Origin: Alphaproteobacteria bacterium
Lineage (GTDB): Bacteria > Pseudomonadota > Alphaproteobacteria > UBA11222
Assembly: GCA_003454415.1 (NCBI GenBank)
Contig: DMKG01000100.1
Coordinates: 1 to 9,844, forward strand
Direction of reading: 5' to 3'
Length of the DNA: 9,844 bases
The notes beneath the pieces were generated by a model. It searched no databases, was not told the origin of the DNA, and saw only the letters and a program-made list of their open reading frames with translations. Each line of letters opens with the position of its first letter. Position 1 is the first letter of the stretch. This document shows, in pieces, positions 1-6,285 of the stretch. The position numbers and the translations under genes are program-made.

Positions 1-1419
1 GGCGGCACCTGGTACTGGAACCGGTATCCCGGCATCGCCTGCGACGTGGTGTCCTATGATTATCTGCCGCTGCTGGACGAAATGGATTACGTGCCGAAAG
101 ACCATTACGCCAAGGGCGACGAAATCTTCGCCCATTGCCGGGCCATCGCCAAGAAATACAATCTTTACGAACTTGCGGTGTTCCAGACCACAGTGACCTC
201 CACCATCTGGGATGATGAGGAGAAAATGTGGAATATCAAGACGGATCGGGGCGACAACATGAAGGCGCGCTTCGTGATCTGCGCCAACGGCCCCATGTCC
301 AAGCCCAAGCTGGCCAAGATCAACGGCATAGAGAATTACAAGGGATATTCCTTCCATACCGGCCGCTGGGATTATGATTACACCGGCAAGGATCTGGAAA
401 AGCTGGAGGACAAGGTCGTCGGCATCATCGGCACTGGGGCGACGGCCGTTCAGGCCATCCCCAAGCTGGGACCCAAGGTGAAAGAACTCTATGTGTTCCA
501 GCGCACCCCCTCTTCCATCGATTTCCGTCATGACTGGCCGACCGATCCCAACTGGGCGCGCAAGCTGAAGCCGGGCTGGCAGGCGGAACGCCGCAGGAAA
601 GGGCTGATGGCGACCTATGTCAGCGAGGAGGACAAGGCGAAGCGGGCGGCGATTTCCCAGGAGGAAAAGATCCGCAAACAGGAAAACGCCAATATTGACG
701 CCATGATGCGCATTCACAAACGCATTGAAGAAGAGGTGAAGGATCCCGCAACCGCCGAGGCCCTGAAGCCCTGGTACATGCTGATGTGCAAGCGGCCCTG
801 CTTCCATGAGGATTACCTGGCAACCTTCAACCTGCCAAATGTGCATCTGGTTGACACCCATGGCAAAGGCATCAACCTTATCACCGAGAAAGGCCCTGAA
901 TTCGAAGGAAAGGTCTATCCGGTGGATGTGCTGATCTACGCTACCGGCTTCGACGTCCAGAAGACTGGCATCTACAACCAGATCGTGGGCAGTAACGGCA
1001 TTGAGATCAACGAAAAATACAAAGACGGCATCCGCACCATGTTTGGCGTCCATTCCCGCGGCTATCCCAACATGTTCATCATGGCGGGCTATCAGGCGTC
1101 GTTCCAGTTCAACCTGACCGACATGCTGTACGCGCAGGGTGAACATATCGCCGCCTGCATCGATTACACCCGCAAGCACGGGTATCATACGCTGGAGGTC
1201 AAAGAAGACGCCGAGGAATGGTGGGTGCAGGAAGTCATCAGCCATCGTGGCAAGACCACCCGCAACCAGGAATGCACGCCGGGCTATTACAATTTCGAAG
1301 GCGAATTCAACCGCCGCCAGGATGGAACCTATAATGGCGGCTTCTACACCTACGTCGCGCATACCAAGGATGTAGAGAAGAAGATGGATCAGTATTTCGA
1401 CTTCAGAAAGACCAACTAG
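1..1419 (+). CDS. Baeyer-Villiger-type flavin monooxygenase (5' truncated by window)
   Basis: The open frame runs from base 1 to the TAG at 1417-1419 (472 codons visible). It has no true start in the window: the GTG at 46 is internal, because the codons before it already encode a conserved motif. Those first 15 codons read [15 protein letters not shown], the [A/G]GxWxxxx[F/Y]PGxxxD motif of class B Baeyer-Villiger monooxygenases. At 337-372 is [12 protein letters not shown], matching the family fingerprint FxGxxxHxxxW[P/D] except Y for the first F. A second dinucleotide-binding loop, GIIGTGATA, lies at codons 141-149 (NADPH site) and [10 protein letters not shown] at codons 309-318. The KR pair whose arginine is catalytic in phenylacetone and cyclohexanone monooxygenases appears to be at 790-795. 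The missing N-terminus should hold the FAD-binding GxGxxG loop. Family members use FAD, NADPH and O2 to insert oxygen beside a ketone carbonyl, in the cytoplasm. The substrate cannot be read from sequence. The C-terminus looks complete. Family assignment is firm; individual substrate is unknown. Confidence 0.93.
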   Translation, partial: GGTWYWNRYPGIACDVVSYDYLPLLDEMDYVPKDHYAKGDEIFAHCRAIAKKYNLYELAVFQTTVTSTIWDDEEKMWNIKTDRGDNMKARFVICANGPMSKPKLAKINGIENYKGYSFHTGRWDYDYTGKDLEKLEDKVVGIIGTGATAVQAIPKLGPKVKELYVFQRTPSSIDFRHDWPTDPNWARKLKPGWQAERRRKGLMATYVSEEDKAKRAAISQEEKIRKQENANIDAMMRIHKRIEEEVKDPATAEALKPWYMLMCKRPCFHEDYLATFNLPNVHLVDTHGKGINLITEKGPEFEGKVYPVDVLIYATGFDVQKTGIYNQIVGSNGIEINEKYKDGIRTMFGVHSRGYPNMFIMAGYQASFQFNLTDMLYAQGEHIAACIDYTRKHGYHTLEVKEDAEEWWVQEVISHRGKTTRNQECTPGYYNFEGEFNRRQDGTYNGGFYTYVAHTKDVEKKMDQYFDFRKTN

Positions 1420-1437
1420 AGATCCGCCTCTGACCTT

Positions 1438-1462
1438 CGCGCGCCTTGGCGCGCGTAGGTTT
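1438..1462 (+). terminator. Candidate terminator hairpin just after the monooxygenase gene
   Basis: A perfect inverted repeat, CGCGCGCC / GGCGCGCG at 1438-1445 and 1448-1455, starts 19 nt after the stop codon. Allowing a 4-nt loop gives a 7-bp all-GC stem. It is followed by TAGGTTT, a poor U-tract, so intrinsic termination here is plausible but not textbook. Position and stem strength support it; the weak T run is the main doubt. Confidence 0.4.
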
Positions 1463-1493
1463 CGCGAGTGTCAAATCCACGCCGCCATCAAAA

Positions 1494-1530
1494 CCGCCCC
1501 CTTCCCTCATGAGGAAGGGGGCGGCCGTTT
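1494..1530 (+). terminator. Strong 12-bp hairpin, candidate (possibly bidirectional) terminator
   Basis: The left arm CCGCCCCCTTCC (1494-1505) and right arm GGAAGGGGGCGG (1513-1524) pair perfectly, with a 7-nt loop (CTCATGA). A short T run follows at 1528-1530. On the minus strand the hairpin is followed by four T (AAAA at 1490-1493 on the plus strand). It is the most stable stem I can see in the gap and lies about 75 nt after the monooxygenase stop. It could end transcription from the left, or serve as an mRNA 3' stabiliser or processing site. The short T tracts leave its terminator function uncertain. Confidence 0.5.
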
Positions 1531-1539
1531 GAAATCCCT

Positions 1540-1574
1540 GGCCCGTTTCCGGGCCGCCCGCAGGCCGCGCCTGC
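1540..1574. repeat. Two adjacent short GC-rich stem-loops
   Basis: GGCCCG / CGGGCC pair at 1540-1545 and 1550-1555 (4-nt loop TTTC). GCAGG / CCTGC pair at 1560-1564 and 1570-1574 (5-nt loop). Neither is followed by a T run. Together with the hairpins at 1438 and 1494 they form an array resembling a palindromic extragenic element. Whether this is a repeat family in the genome cannot be judged from one copy. Confidence 0.4.
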
Positions 1575-1646
1575 ACCCCTGGCCACGGCGCCCGAAATCC
1601 CAAACCGGCAGGCTTTTCAGGCATCCCATTCCCAAAATATGATCAT

Positions 1647-1669
1647 GGATTAACCCTCTCTGTTAATCC
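1647..1669. promoter_or_regulatory. 8-bp perfect dyad with TTAA cores upstream of the DUF4344 gene
   Basis: GGATTAAC (1647-1654) and GTTAATCC (1662-1669) are exact reverse complements separated by 7 nt (CCTCTCT). The site lies about 95 bp before the likely start of the downstream gene, in the most A+T-rich part of the gap. A symmetric site of two half-sites with centres 15 bp apart is compatible with a dimeric regulator operator. It could equally be a weak RNA hairpin. No regulator gene is in the window, so the binding partner is unknown. Confidence 0.3.
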
Positions 1670-1762
1670 TTTGGCATGGTGGTTCTGATAAATACTTCCC
1701 ATTTCACGGCCGCTCCTTCGCCTTAATGGGGCCAGCGGCGGCGCAAACCGGCACAGGACAAA

Positions 1763-2755
1763 ATGCGTATGAATGGGCAGCAAACCACTTCCCAGAGGAT
1801 GATCCCGCCAGCAGACATCGCCACGACCGGCGGGCGAAGGCTTTACCCCTGCTTGTGCATGATTATGCTTGCGGCCTTTTTCATCTTTACTGCCGGGCAT
1901 TCATCCGCACGGGAGACGAGGGCATCCAACGAGGAATATGAACGGCTTTTCGTCCTGGCCAATGTGGAGTTTACCTTGTGGCATGAGCTTGCCCATGTCG
2001 TGATCTGGGAAATGAAACCCCCCGTATTCGGGCGTGAGGAAGACGCCGCCGACAATCTCGCCATGATCGCCGAGATGCGGATGCAGGAAAGCGAAGGCGA
2101 AGCGGGCATGCTGGAAAAACTTCAGGCTGTCGCAGATGGATGGAAGATGGAATGGCGGCTGATTCAGGAAGATGAACTCGAAAACGCCTATTGGGATCTG
2201 CACGCCCTGGAAATTCAACGCTATTACAACATCGCCTGTCTGGTCTACGGGGCCAATCCGGAAAAACACGCCGTTATTCTAGAGGCCACCCAACTGCCCA
2301 CCGACAGGGCGGAAGGATGCCGGGATGAATACGCCATGGCGAACCACGCCTTTGACTGGCTGCTGTCGCAGGGCTCACACAGGATGAAAGATTATTCCGC
2401 CATAAACAGGCGGGTCATTAGCGTGCGTTATGAGGATAACCGCTCGATTGAGGGAGAAAAGCTCGACGCCTGGCTAAAAGAATCCGGCCTCGTGGAACGG
2501 CTTGCCGAAGCCGTCGCCAGGCGGTTTTATCTGCCGCGCAATGTAGAGATTTCCTTTGAAAACTGTCCCTTTGCGAACGCCGCCTGGAATGCGGAAACCG
2601 CGAATATCAAATTCTGCCATTCGCTGGTGAACCGGTTTCTCTATCTTGCCAGGGAGTTGCAAAAGGATCGTCTGCGCCAGGCGGAAGCCTCATTCTGGCA
2701 GCCAGACGCGGGGAACTCAGAACACGCATACAGATTATCCCTGCGCAAGGATTAG
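1763..2755 (+). CDS. Exported DUF4344 family protein, putative zinc metallopeptidase
   Basis: This 330-aa protein carries a zincin signature: FTLWHELAHVV with H74, E75, H78 (HExxH), followed by FGREEDAAD at residues 89-97. That spacing and the GREEDAAD block are typical of DUF4344, a family classed as putative metallopeptidases; one acidic residue there is a likely third zinc ligand (inference). The C-terminal part has family-like cysteines in NCPFANAAW (C268) and IKFCHSL (C285), plus C186 and C159, so disulfides are possible. Residues 28-43 are a hydrophobic segment ending in TAGHSSA-RE, consistent with a signal peptide cleaved near residue 49 or an N-terminal anchor, so the protein probably acts in the periplasm or outside. 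ATG 1763 is preceded by AGGA at 1755-1758, 4 nt upstream; ATG 1769, 10 nt from the same AGGA, is equally possible. The resulting n-region (about 27 aa) is long. Substrate is unknown. The gene stands alone, convergent with the pilus operon, so a link to the pilus is not implied by transcription. Confidence 0.8.
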   Translation: MRMNGQQTTSQRMIPPADIATTGGRRLYPCLCMIMLAAFFIFTAGHSSARETRASNEEYERLFVLANVEFTLWHELAHVVIWEMKPPVFGREEDAADNLAMIAEMRMQESEGEAGMLEKLQAVADGWKMEWRLIQEDELENAYWDLHALEIQRYYNIACLVYGANPEKHAVILEATQLPTDRAEGCRDEYAMANHAFDWLLSQGSHRMKDYSAINRRVISVRYEDNRSIEGEKLDAWLKESGLVERLAEAVARRFYLPRNVEISFENCPFANAAWNAETANIKFCHSLVNRFLYLARELQKDRLRQAEASFWQPDAGNSEHAYRLSLRKD

Positions 2756-2765
2756 ACGAATAGGA

Positions 2766-2787
2766 AACGCCGTCATTAATTGGCGTT
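2766..2787 (-). terminator. Weak candidate terminator between the converging genes
   Basis: AACGCC (2766-2771) and GGCGTT (2782-2787) form a 6-bp stem with a 10-nt loop. It overlaps the tadC stop codon at 2776-2778. On the minus strand the stem ends in TT followed by TCC, so there is hardly any U-tract. Its position at the end of the pilus operon, in a gap of only 20 bp between converging genes, is the main argument for it. Confidence 0.25.
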
Positions 2788-3741
2788 CATCACTGTAATC
2801 GCGGCCGGCCCAAGAATAACCAGAAACAGCACCGGCAGAAAACAGCCAATCATGGGGACCGTCAGCTGGGCAGGCAGGGCGCCCGCTTTCTTTTCCGCCG
2901 CGGCCATTCGCAAATCACGATTTTCCTGCGCCATGACGCGCAGGGATTGCGCGAGGGGCGTGCCATAGCGTTCCGACTGTATGAGCGAGGTTACAACCGC
3001 TTTCACTCCCTCCAGCCCCGTACGCTGCGCGAAATTCTCCAGGGCGATGCGACGGTCCGACAGATAGGCAAGCTCCGCCGTGGTCAGTCCAAGTTCTTCC
3101 GCAAGCTCCACCGATTGCGAACCGATCTCCTTGGCCACGCGGCTGAAAGCCACCTCTATGGTCATTCCGGATTCCACGCAAATCAGCAGCAGATCGAGGG
3201 CGTCTGGAAACGCCCGGCTGATGGCCTGCTGGCGTTTGGCCGTCAGATTCTGCACATAGACATTGGGCAGATAAAAACCAATGCCGCCCGCGCCAAGCGC
3301 CACCGCAAGTTTCGCCAGGAAATTTCCGGCAAAATTATCCGTAATCAGAAGATAGATCAACGCGCCGGCAAAAACGATCATAGGCATCACCAGGCGAAAG
3401 AACAAAAACGTCACCAGCGGCGCCTGCCCCCTGAGCCCGGCGCGGGTGAGGGCCAGCCGTGTTTCAGGAGATTCAAGAATCTTGCGAAGACTTAGCCTGT
3501 CCACCACCTCCTGCATATAGGTGCGGGCTGTGGGGCGTAGTCTGTTCTTGCGGCTGTCGCGTTCATTGCGCGCCAGCGTCTTCAATTCATCACGCCGCTC
3601 CGCCACCAGTTTAAGCCGCGCCCCAAGGCGGTCCTGCTGCAGATAGGGCATGGCGAAGCTGAAAATGGCGCCTAACGCCGCCAGGAACGCAAGCGCCGTA
3701 ACCAGAAACTCCACCGTAAATAAGGAGACGATAAAATTCAT
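2776..3741 (-). CDS. tadC: Tad pilus inner-membrane platform protein TadC
   Basis: The 321-aa protein has the T2SSF (GspF/TadC) domain at about residues 178-312. It contains FPDALDLLLICVESGM (178-193), the stretch ending in FAQRTG, then GTPLAQSL, a KKAGALP loop and the final CFLPVLFLVILGPA membrane segment. Further membrane segments are at about 4-32, 110-134 and 137-160, leaving a charged cytosolic region (36-105) rich in R, K and E. In Tad systems TadC pairs with TadB to form the inner-membrane platform that couples the motor ATPase CpaF/TadA to pilin assembly. The start ATG at 3741 has a GAAG Shine-Dalgarno 6 nt upstream and follows the tadB stop by 11 nt. It is the last pilus gene here: no tadD follows, and the next gene lies on the opposite strand. 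Length and motifs look intact. Confidence 0.95.
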   Translation of the reverse strand: MNFIVSLFTVEFLVTALAFLAALGAIFSFAMPYLQQDRLGARLKLVAERRDELKTLARNERDSRKNRLRPTARTYMQEVVDRLSLRKILESPETRLALTRAGLRGQAPLVTFLFFRLVMPMIVFAGALIYLLITDNFAGNFLAKLAVALGAGGIGFYLPNVYVQNLTAKRQQAISRAFPDALDLLLICVESGMTIEVAFSRVAKEIGSQSVELAEELGLTTAELAYLSDRRIALENFAQRTGLEGVKAVVTSLIQSERYGTPLAQSLRVMAQENRDLRMAAAEKKAGALPAQLTVPMIGCFLPVLFLVILGPAAITVMNAN

Positions 3742-3752
3742 GATCCGCTTCG

Positions 3753-4742
3753 CTAAAAGTCAAAATTGATCATATTACGCATGATCAGGGCGCCAATCGA
3801 CATGACGATCAGCCCGCCAGCCACCATGATATTTCCCATGGTGGTGGTAAACAGCAGATTGAGATGTTCGGGGCTGACGAAATACAGCATAAAGGACACG
3901 ATAAAAGGAAGCGAACCGATGATCATCGCGGAAGCCTTCGCTTCGGACGACATGGACTGAATTTTCGCCCGCATCAGTTTTCTAGCCCGCAACACAGACG
4001 ACAGATTGCCAAGCGCTTCGGACAGATTGCCGCCTGACTGGCCCTGAATGGTGATCACGATATAAAAAAAGTTGAGTTCGGCGCTGGGCATCCGTTCCAG
4101 CATTCTTTCCAGACCCTGGCTGAGGGGAATGCCAAGCTTCTGTCCCTCTATCAGGGTACGGAATTCCTTTCCCAGAGGATCCGGGCTTTCCCTCCCGATA
4201 ATCGCCATGCATTCGCCGATGGGAAGCCCGGCCTTCACGCCGCGGACGACCACGTCAACCGCATTCACGAACAGCTCGCCAAATGCCGTCTGCCTTTTCC
4301 TGGCGAGATAATTAAGCAGCCAGCGGGGCCCGCCCAGGCCCGCGCCAAGCCCTGCAAGCGCGCCGATCACGATTCCGTATCCGCTCAGCAGCACGGCCAG
4401 AAAGGCTATGACGCCCGCCGCCGCCGAGCCGATATAGAAGTTCTGCTCTGTCCAATCGACACCCGCCTGCTCGAAACGCTGGCGCAGGCTAAGCTGTTTC
4501 TTTTTGCCTTTTTGCGCATCTTCAAGCTCTTTCAGCGCCGCCTGCAGATTGCGTTTGCCGCCCTTCCCGCGCGCATCGTCGCGCCCGCGTCCATCCGCAG
4601 GGCCGCGTCCGCCCACGGACTGAATCCGGCTGCGCATCCGGTCGGCCTGACTGATCCGCTGGCCGAACACCGCATAACCGATTCCGGCCGCACTCAGCGC
4701 CGCCATTAAGGCTGTCAGCAATATGAGCGTATTCGCACCCAT
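3753..4742 (-). CDS. tadB: Tad pilus inner-membrane platform protein TadB
   Basis: The 329-aa protein carries a T2SSF domain at about 155-285. It shows the TadB signatures FVNAVDVVVRGVKAGLPI (158-175), DPLGKEF (188-194), GQKLGIPLSQGLERM, IQGQSGGNLSEALGNLS (232-248) and SSEAKASAMIIGSLPF (265-280). Membrane segments are predicted at about 4-26, 104-137, 273-290 and 300-322. Residues 44-65 form a Gly/Arg/Lys-rich, probably flexible linker between the N-terminal anchor and the cytosolic part, apparently less conserved than the core. The protein forms the TadB-TadC inner-membrane platform. An in-frame TGA at 4746-4748 lies one codon before the ATG at 4742, so no earlier start is possible, although the Shine-Dalgarno is weak. 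A 49-nt gap separates it from cpaF, the widest in the cluster; 11 nt separate it from tadC. Confidence 0.95.
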   Translation of the reverse strand: MGANTLILLTALMAALSAAGIGYAVFGQRISQADRMRSRIQSVGGRGPADGRGRDDARGKGGKRNLQAALKELEDAQKGKKKQLSLRQRFEQAGVDWTEQNFYIGSAAAGVIAFLAVLLSGYGIVIGALAGLGAGLGGPRWLLNYLARKRQTAFGELFVNAVDVVVRGVKAGLPIGECMAIIGRESPDPLGKEFRTLIEGQKLGIPLSQGLERMLERMPSAELNFFYIVITIQGQSGGNLSEALGNLSSVLRARKLMRAKIQSMSSEAKASAMIIGSLPFIVSFMLYFVSPEHLNLLFTTTMGNIMVAGGLIVMSIGALIMRNMINFDF

Positions 4743-4758
4743 GACTCAAACCCGCCAG

Positions 4759-4772
4759 AACATGTGCATGTT
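4759..4772. repeat. 14-bp dyad in the cpaF-tadB gap
   Basis: AACATG (4759-4764) and CATGTT (4767-4772) are perfect reverse complements around TG. The site is in the only sizeable intergenic gap of the operon, 17 nt before the tadB start codon. The 2-nt spacer makes a 6-bp RNA stem impossible; a shorter 5-bp stem with a 4-nt loop could form. A function in tadB translation or as a protein site is only a guess, and a chance palindrome is quite possible. Confidence 0.25.
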
Positions 4773-4791
4773 GATGGATAACCGGTCCTGT

Positions 4792-6279
4792 TCAGCGCAC
4801 AATCTGCGCCAGAAGTTTCGGTTTTTCCCGTTCATAAACCTCATTCAACTGTTCCACGGCCTCTGCCAGCTTGTCGCCGAGACCGTAATAACGCGCCTTC
4901 TCCATGAATTTGGGAATGCCGGCTTCGCCTGGCTTGTGAATGCCGACCAGTTTGCCATTGGCGTTTTCGCCCAACACCTCATAGCTGAGCGCTTCCTGAC
5001 TGATCACGACATCGCCTTCCATTCCGATGATCTCTGAAACGCTGATAATTCTGCGCGAGCCGTCTCGCAGGCGTTGCGCCTGCACCACGACGTCAACGGC
5101 CGAAACGATCATTTCCCGGATGGTTTTCGCAGGCAGGCTGAAGCCTCCCATGGTGATCATGCTTTCGATACGGCTGATCGCCTCGCGCGGGGTATTGGCG
5201 TGCAGCGTCCCCATGGAGCCGTCATGGCCGGTATTCATCGCCTGCAACAGGTCAAACGCCTCGGGTCCGCGCACTTCGCCGACGATGATGCGTTCGGGCC
5301 GCATGCGCAGGCAGTTCTTAACCAGATCGCGCATGGTGATTTCACCCGCACCCTCCAGATTGGGCGGCCGGGTTTCAAGACGCACCACATGGGGCTGCTG
5401 CAATTGCAGTTCGGCCGTATCTTCGCAGGTGATGATCCGTTCATCATTGGCGGCGAAAGCCGACAGGGAATTCAGAAGGGTGGTTTTGCCAGACCCGGTG
5501 CCGCCCGAAATGATGACATTGCAACGCACCGCCCCTATGATCTCCAGGATGGTGGCGCCTGCGGGAGAAATAGCTCCGAAATTGACCAGATCGGAAAGTT
5601 TGAGCTTGTCTTTCTTGAATTTCCGGATGGTCAGCGATGGGCCGTCTATGGATAATGGCGGCGCTATCACGTTCACGCGGGAACCATCAGCCAGACGCGC
5701 GTCGCATATCGGGCTGGCTTCATCCACCCGGCGGCCCACCTGGCTGACGATGCGCTGGCAGATATTCATCAGCTGCGCGTTATCGCGGAACTTGATGCCG
5801 GCTTTTTCGATTTTGCCGCCCACCTCGATAAAGGTCTGGGCGGCGCCATTGACCATGATGTCCGCGATATCATCCCGCGCCAGCAATGGCTCCAGCGGGC
5901 CATAGCCCAGCACGTCGTTGCAGATATCGGTAATCAGCCGCTGCTGTTCCGAAACACTGAGCACCAGACTCTTCACGGCGATGATTTCGGTGACGATATC
6001 GCCTATTTCCTCGCGCGCAGCCTCTGTTTCCAGCGCCGCCATCTGCGCCAGATCCACCGTATCGATCAGGGCGTTGAAGATGCTGGTTTTGATCTGGTAA
6101 TATTGCTCGGAGCGCGCGTTGTCGCCGCCGATCGGCTCCATATTGGTTTCTGCGGCTGGAGCAGGCGGCGGCGGGGCGGGGGGCGAAGTTTTGACAGCAA
6201 CATCGCGGTCGCCAGCGGCAGTGTCAGATACGCCTGCTGGTGCGGATTTGGGTTTGATATCCGTCCGCTTGCCAAACAT
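4792..6279 (-). CDS. cpaF: Tad pilus motor ATPase CpaF/TadA
   Basis: This 495-aa secretion ATPase of the VirB11/GspE superfamily powers pilin polymerisation at the cytoplasmic face of the inner membrane. Visible motifs are Walker A GGTGSGKT (259-266; bases 5482-5505), the Asp-box region CEDTAELQL (285-293), Walker B RIIVGEVRGPEA (330-341) and the His box GHDGSMGTLHAN (351-362). An N-terminal domain at about 60-230 contains DIADIMVNG and DGSRVNVIAPPLS. Residues 1-55 are low-complexity with a proline run (PPAPPPPAPA, 33-42), a flexible tail of the kind seen in many CpaF proteins. All key catalytic motifs are intact. ATG 6279 is the earliest possible start, because the upstream in-frame stop is the cpaE TAA itself, only 6 nt away. 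In alphaproteobacterial nomenclature it is cpaF; tadA is the equivalent Actinobacillus name. Confidence 0.97.
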   Translation of the reverse strand: MFGKRTDIKPKSAPAGVSDTAAGDRDVAVKTSPPAPPPPAPAAETNMEPIGGDNARSEQYYQIKTSIFNALIDTVDLAQMAALETEAAREEIGDIVTEIIAVKSLVLSVSEQQRLITDICNDVLGYGPLEPLLARDDIADIMVNGAAQTFIEVGGKIEKAGIKFRDNAQLMNICQRIVSQVGRRVDEASPICDARLADGSRVNVIAPPLSIDGPSLTIRKFKKDKLKLSDLVNFGAISPAGATILEIIGAVRCNVIISGGTGSGKTTLLNSLSAFAANDERIITCEDTAELQLQQPHVVRLETRPPNLEGAGEITMRDLVKNCLRMRPERIIVGEVRGPEAFDLLQAMNTGHDGSMGTLHANTPREAISRIESMITMGGFSLPAKTIREMIVSAVDVVVQAQRLRDGSRRIISVSEIIGMEGDVVISQEALSYEVLGENANGKLVGIHKPGEAGIPKFMEKARYYGLGDKLAEAVEQLNEVYEREKPKLLAQIVR

Positions 6280-6285
6280 TCCAGG

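Larger units (their letters stand above)
1420..1762. other. Intergenic stretch rich in inverted repeats, no gene
   Basis: This 343-bp gap between two plus-strand genes has no credible coding sequence, tRNA or rRNA. The only long open frames in it are low-complexity and antisense. It contains at least five perfect dyads: 1438-1455, 1494-1524, 1540-1555, 1560-1574 and 1647-1669. The first four are G+C-rich and could fold as RNA hairpins. The last is A+T-containing and looks more like a DNA-binding site or a weak hairpin. I see no convincing -35/-10 promoter for the downstream gene, though the A+T-richer part (about 1640-1700) is the likeliest place for one. Confidence 0.7.

Noticed and set aside
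46..48. GTG as start of the monooxygenase
   Set aside because: The 15 codons before it encode the conserved GGxWxxxxYPGxxxD motif, so the gene clearly begins before the window.
1403..1624. 73-aa minus-strand open frame across the intergenic gap
   Set aside because: It is Gly/Pro/Arg-rich low complexity spanning the hairpins and the end of the monooxygenase gene; it looks like a by-product of G+C-rich palindromes.
1650..1666. CtrA binding site
   Set aside because: The TTAA cores are separated by 9 nt rather than the consensus 7, and the site is a symmetric dyad, unlike the direct TTAA-N7-TTAA arrangement.
1671..1694. Sigma70-like promoter (TTGGCA ... TAAATA)
   Set aside because: The two hexamer-like elements are only about 12 nt apart, too close for a standard promoter; no alternative pair with a 16-18 nt spacer was convincing.
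5027..5905. 292-aa open frame antisense to cpaF
   Set aside because: It is fully covered by the ATPase gene with all its motifs, and its composition (Ser/Arg-rich) is that of an antisense shadow.
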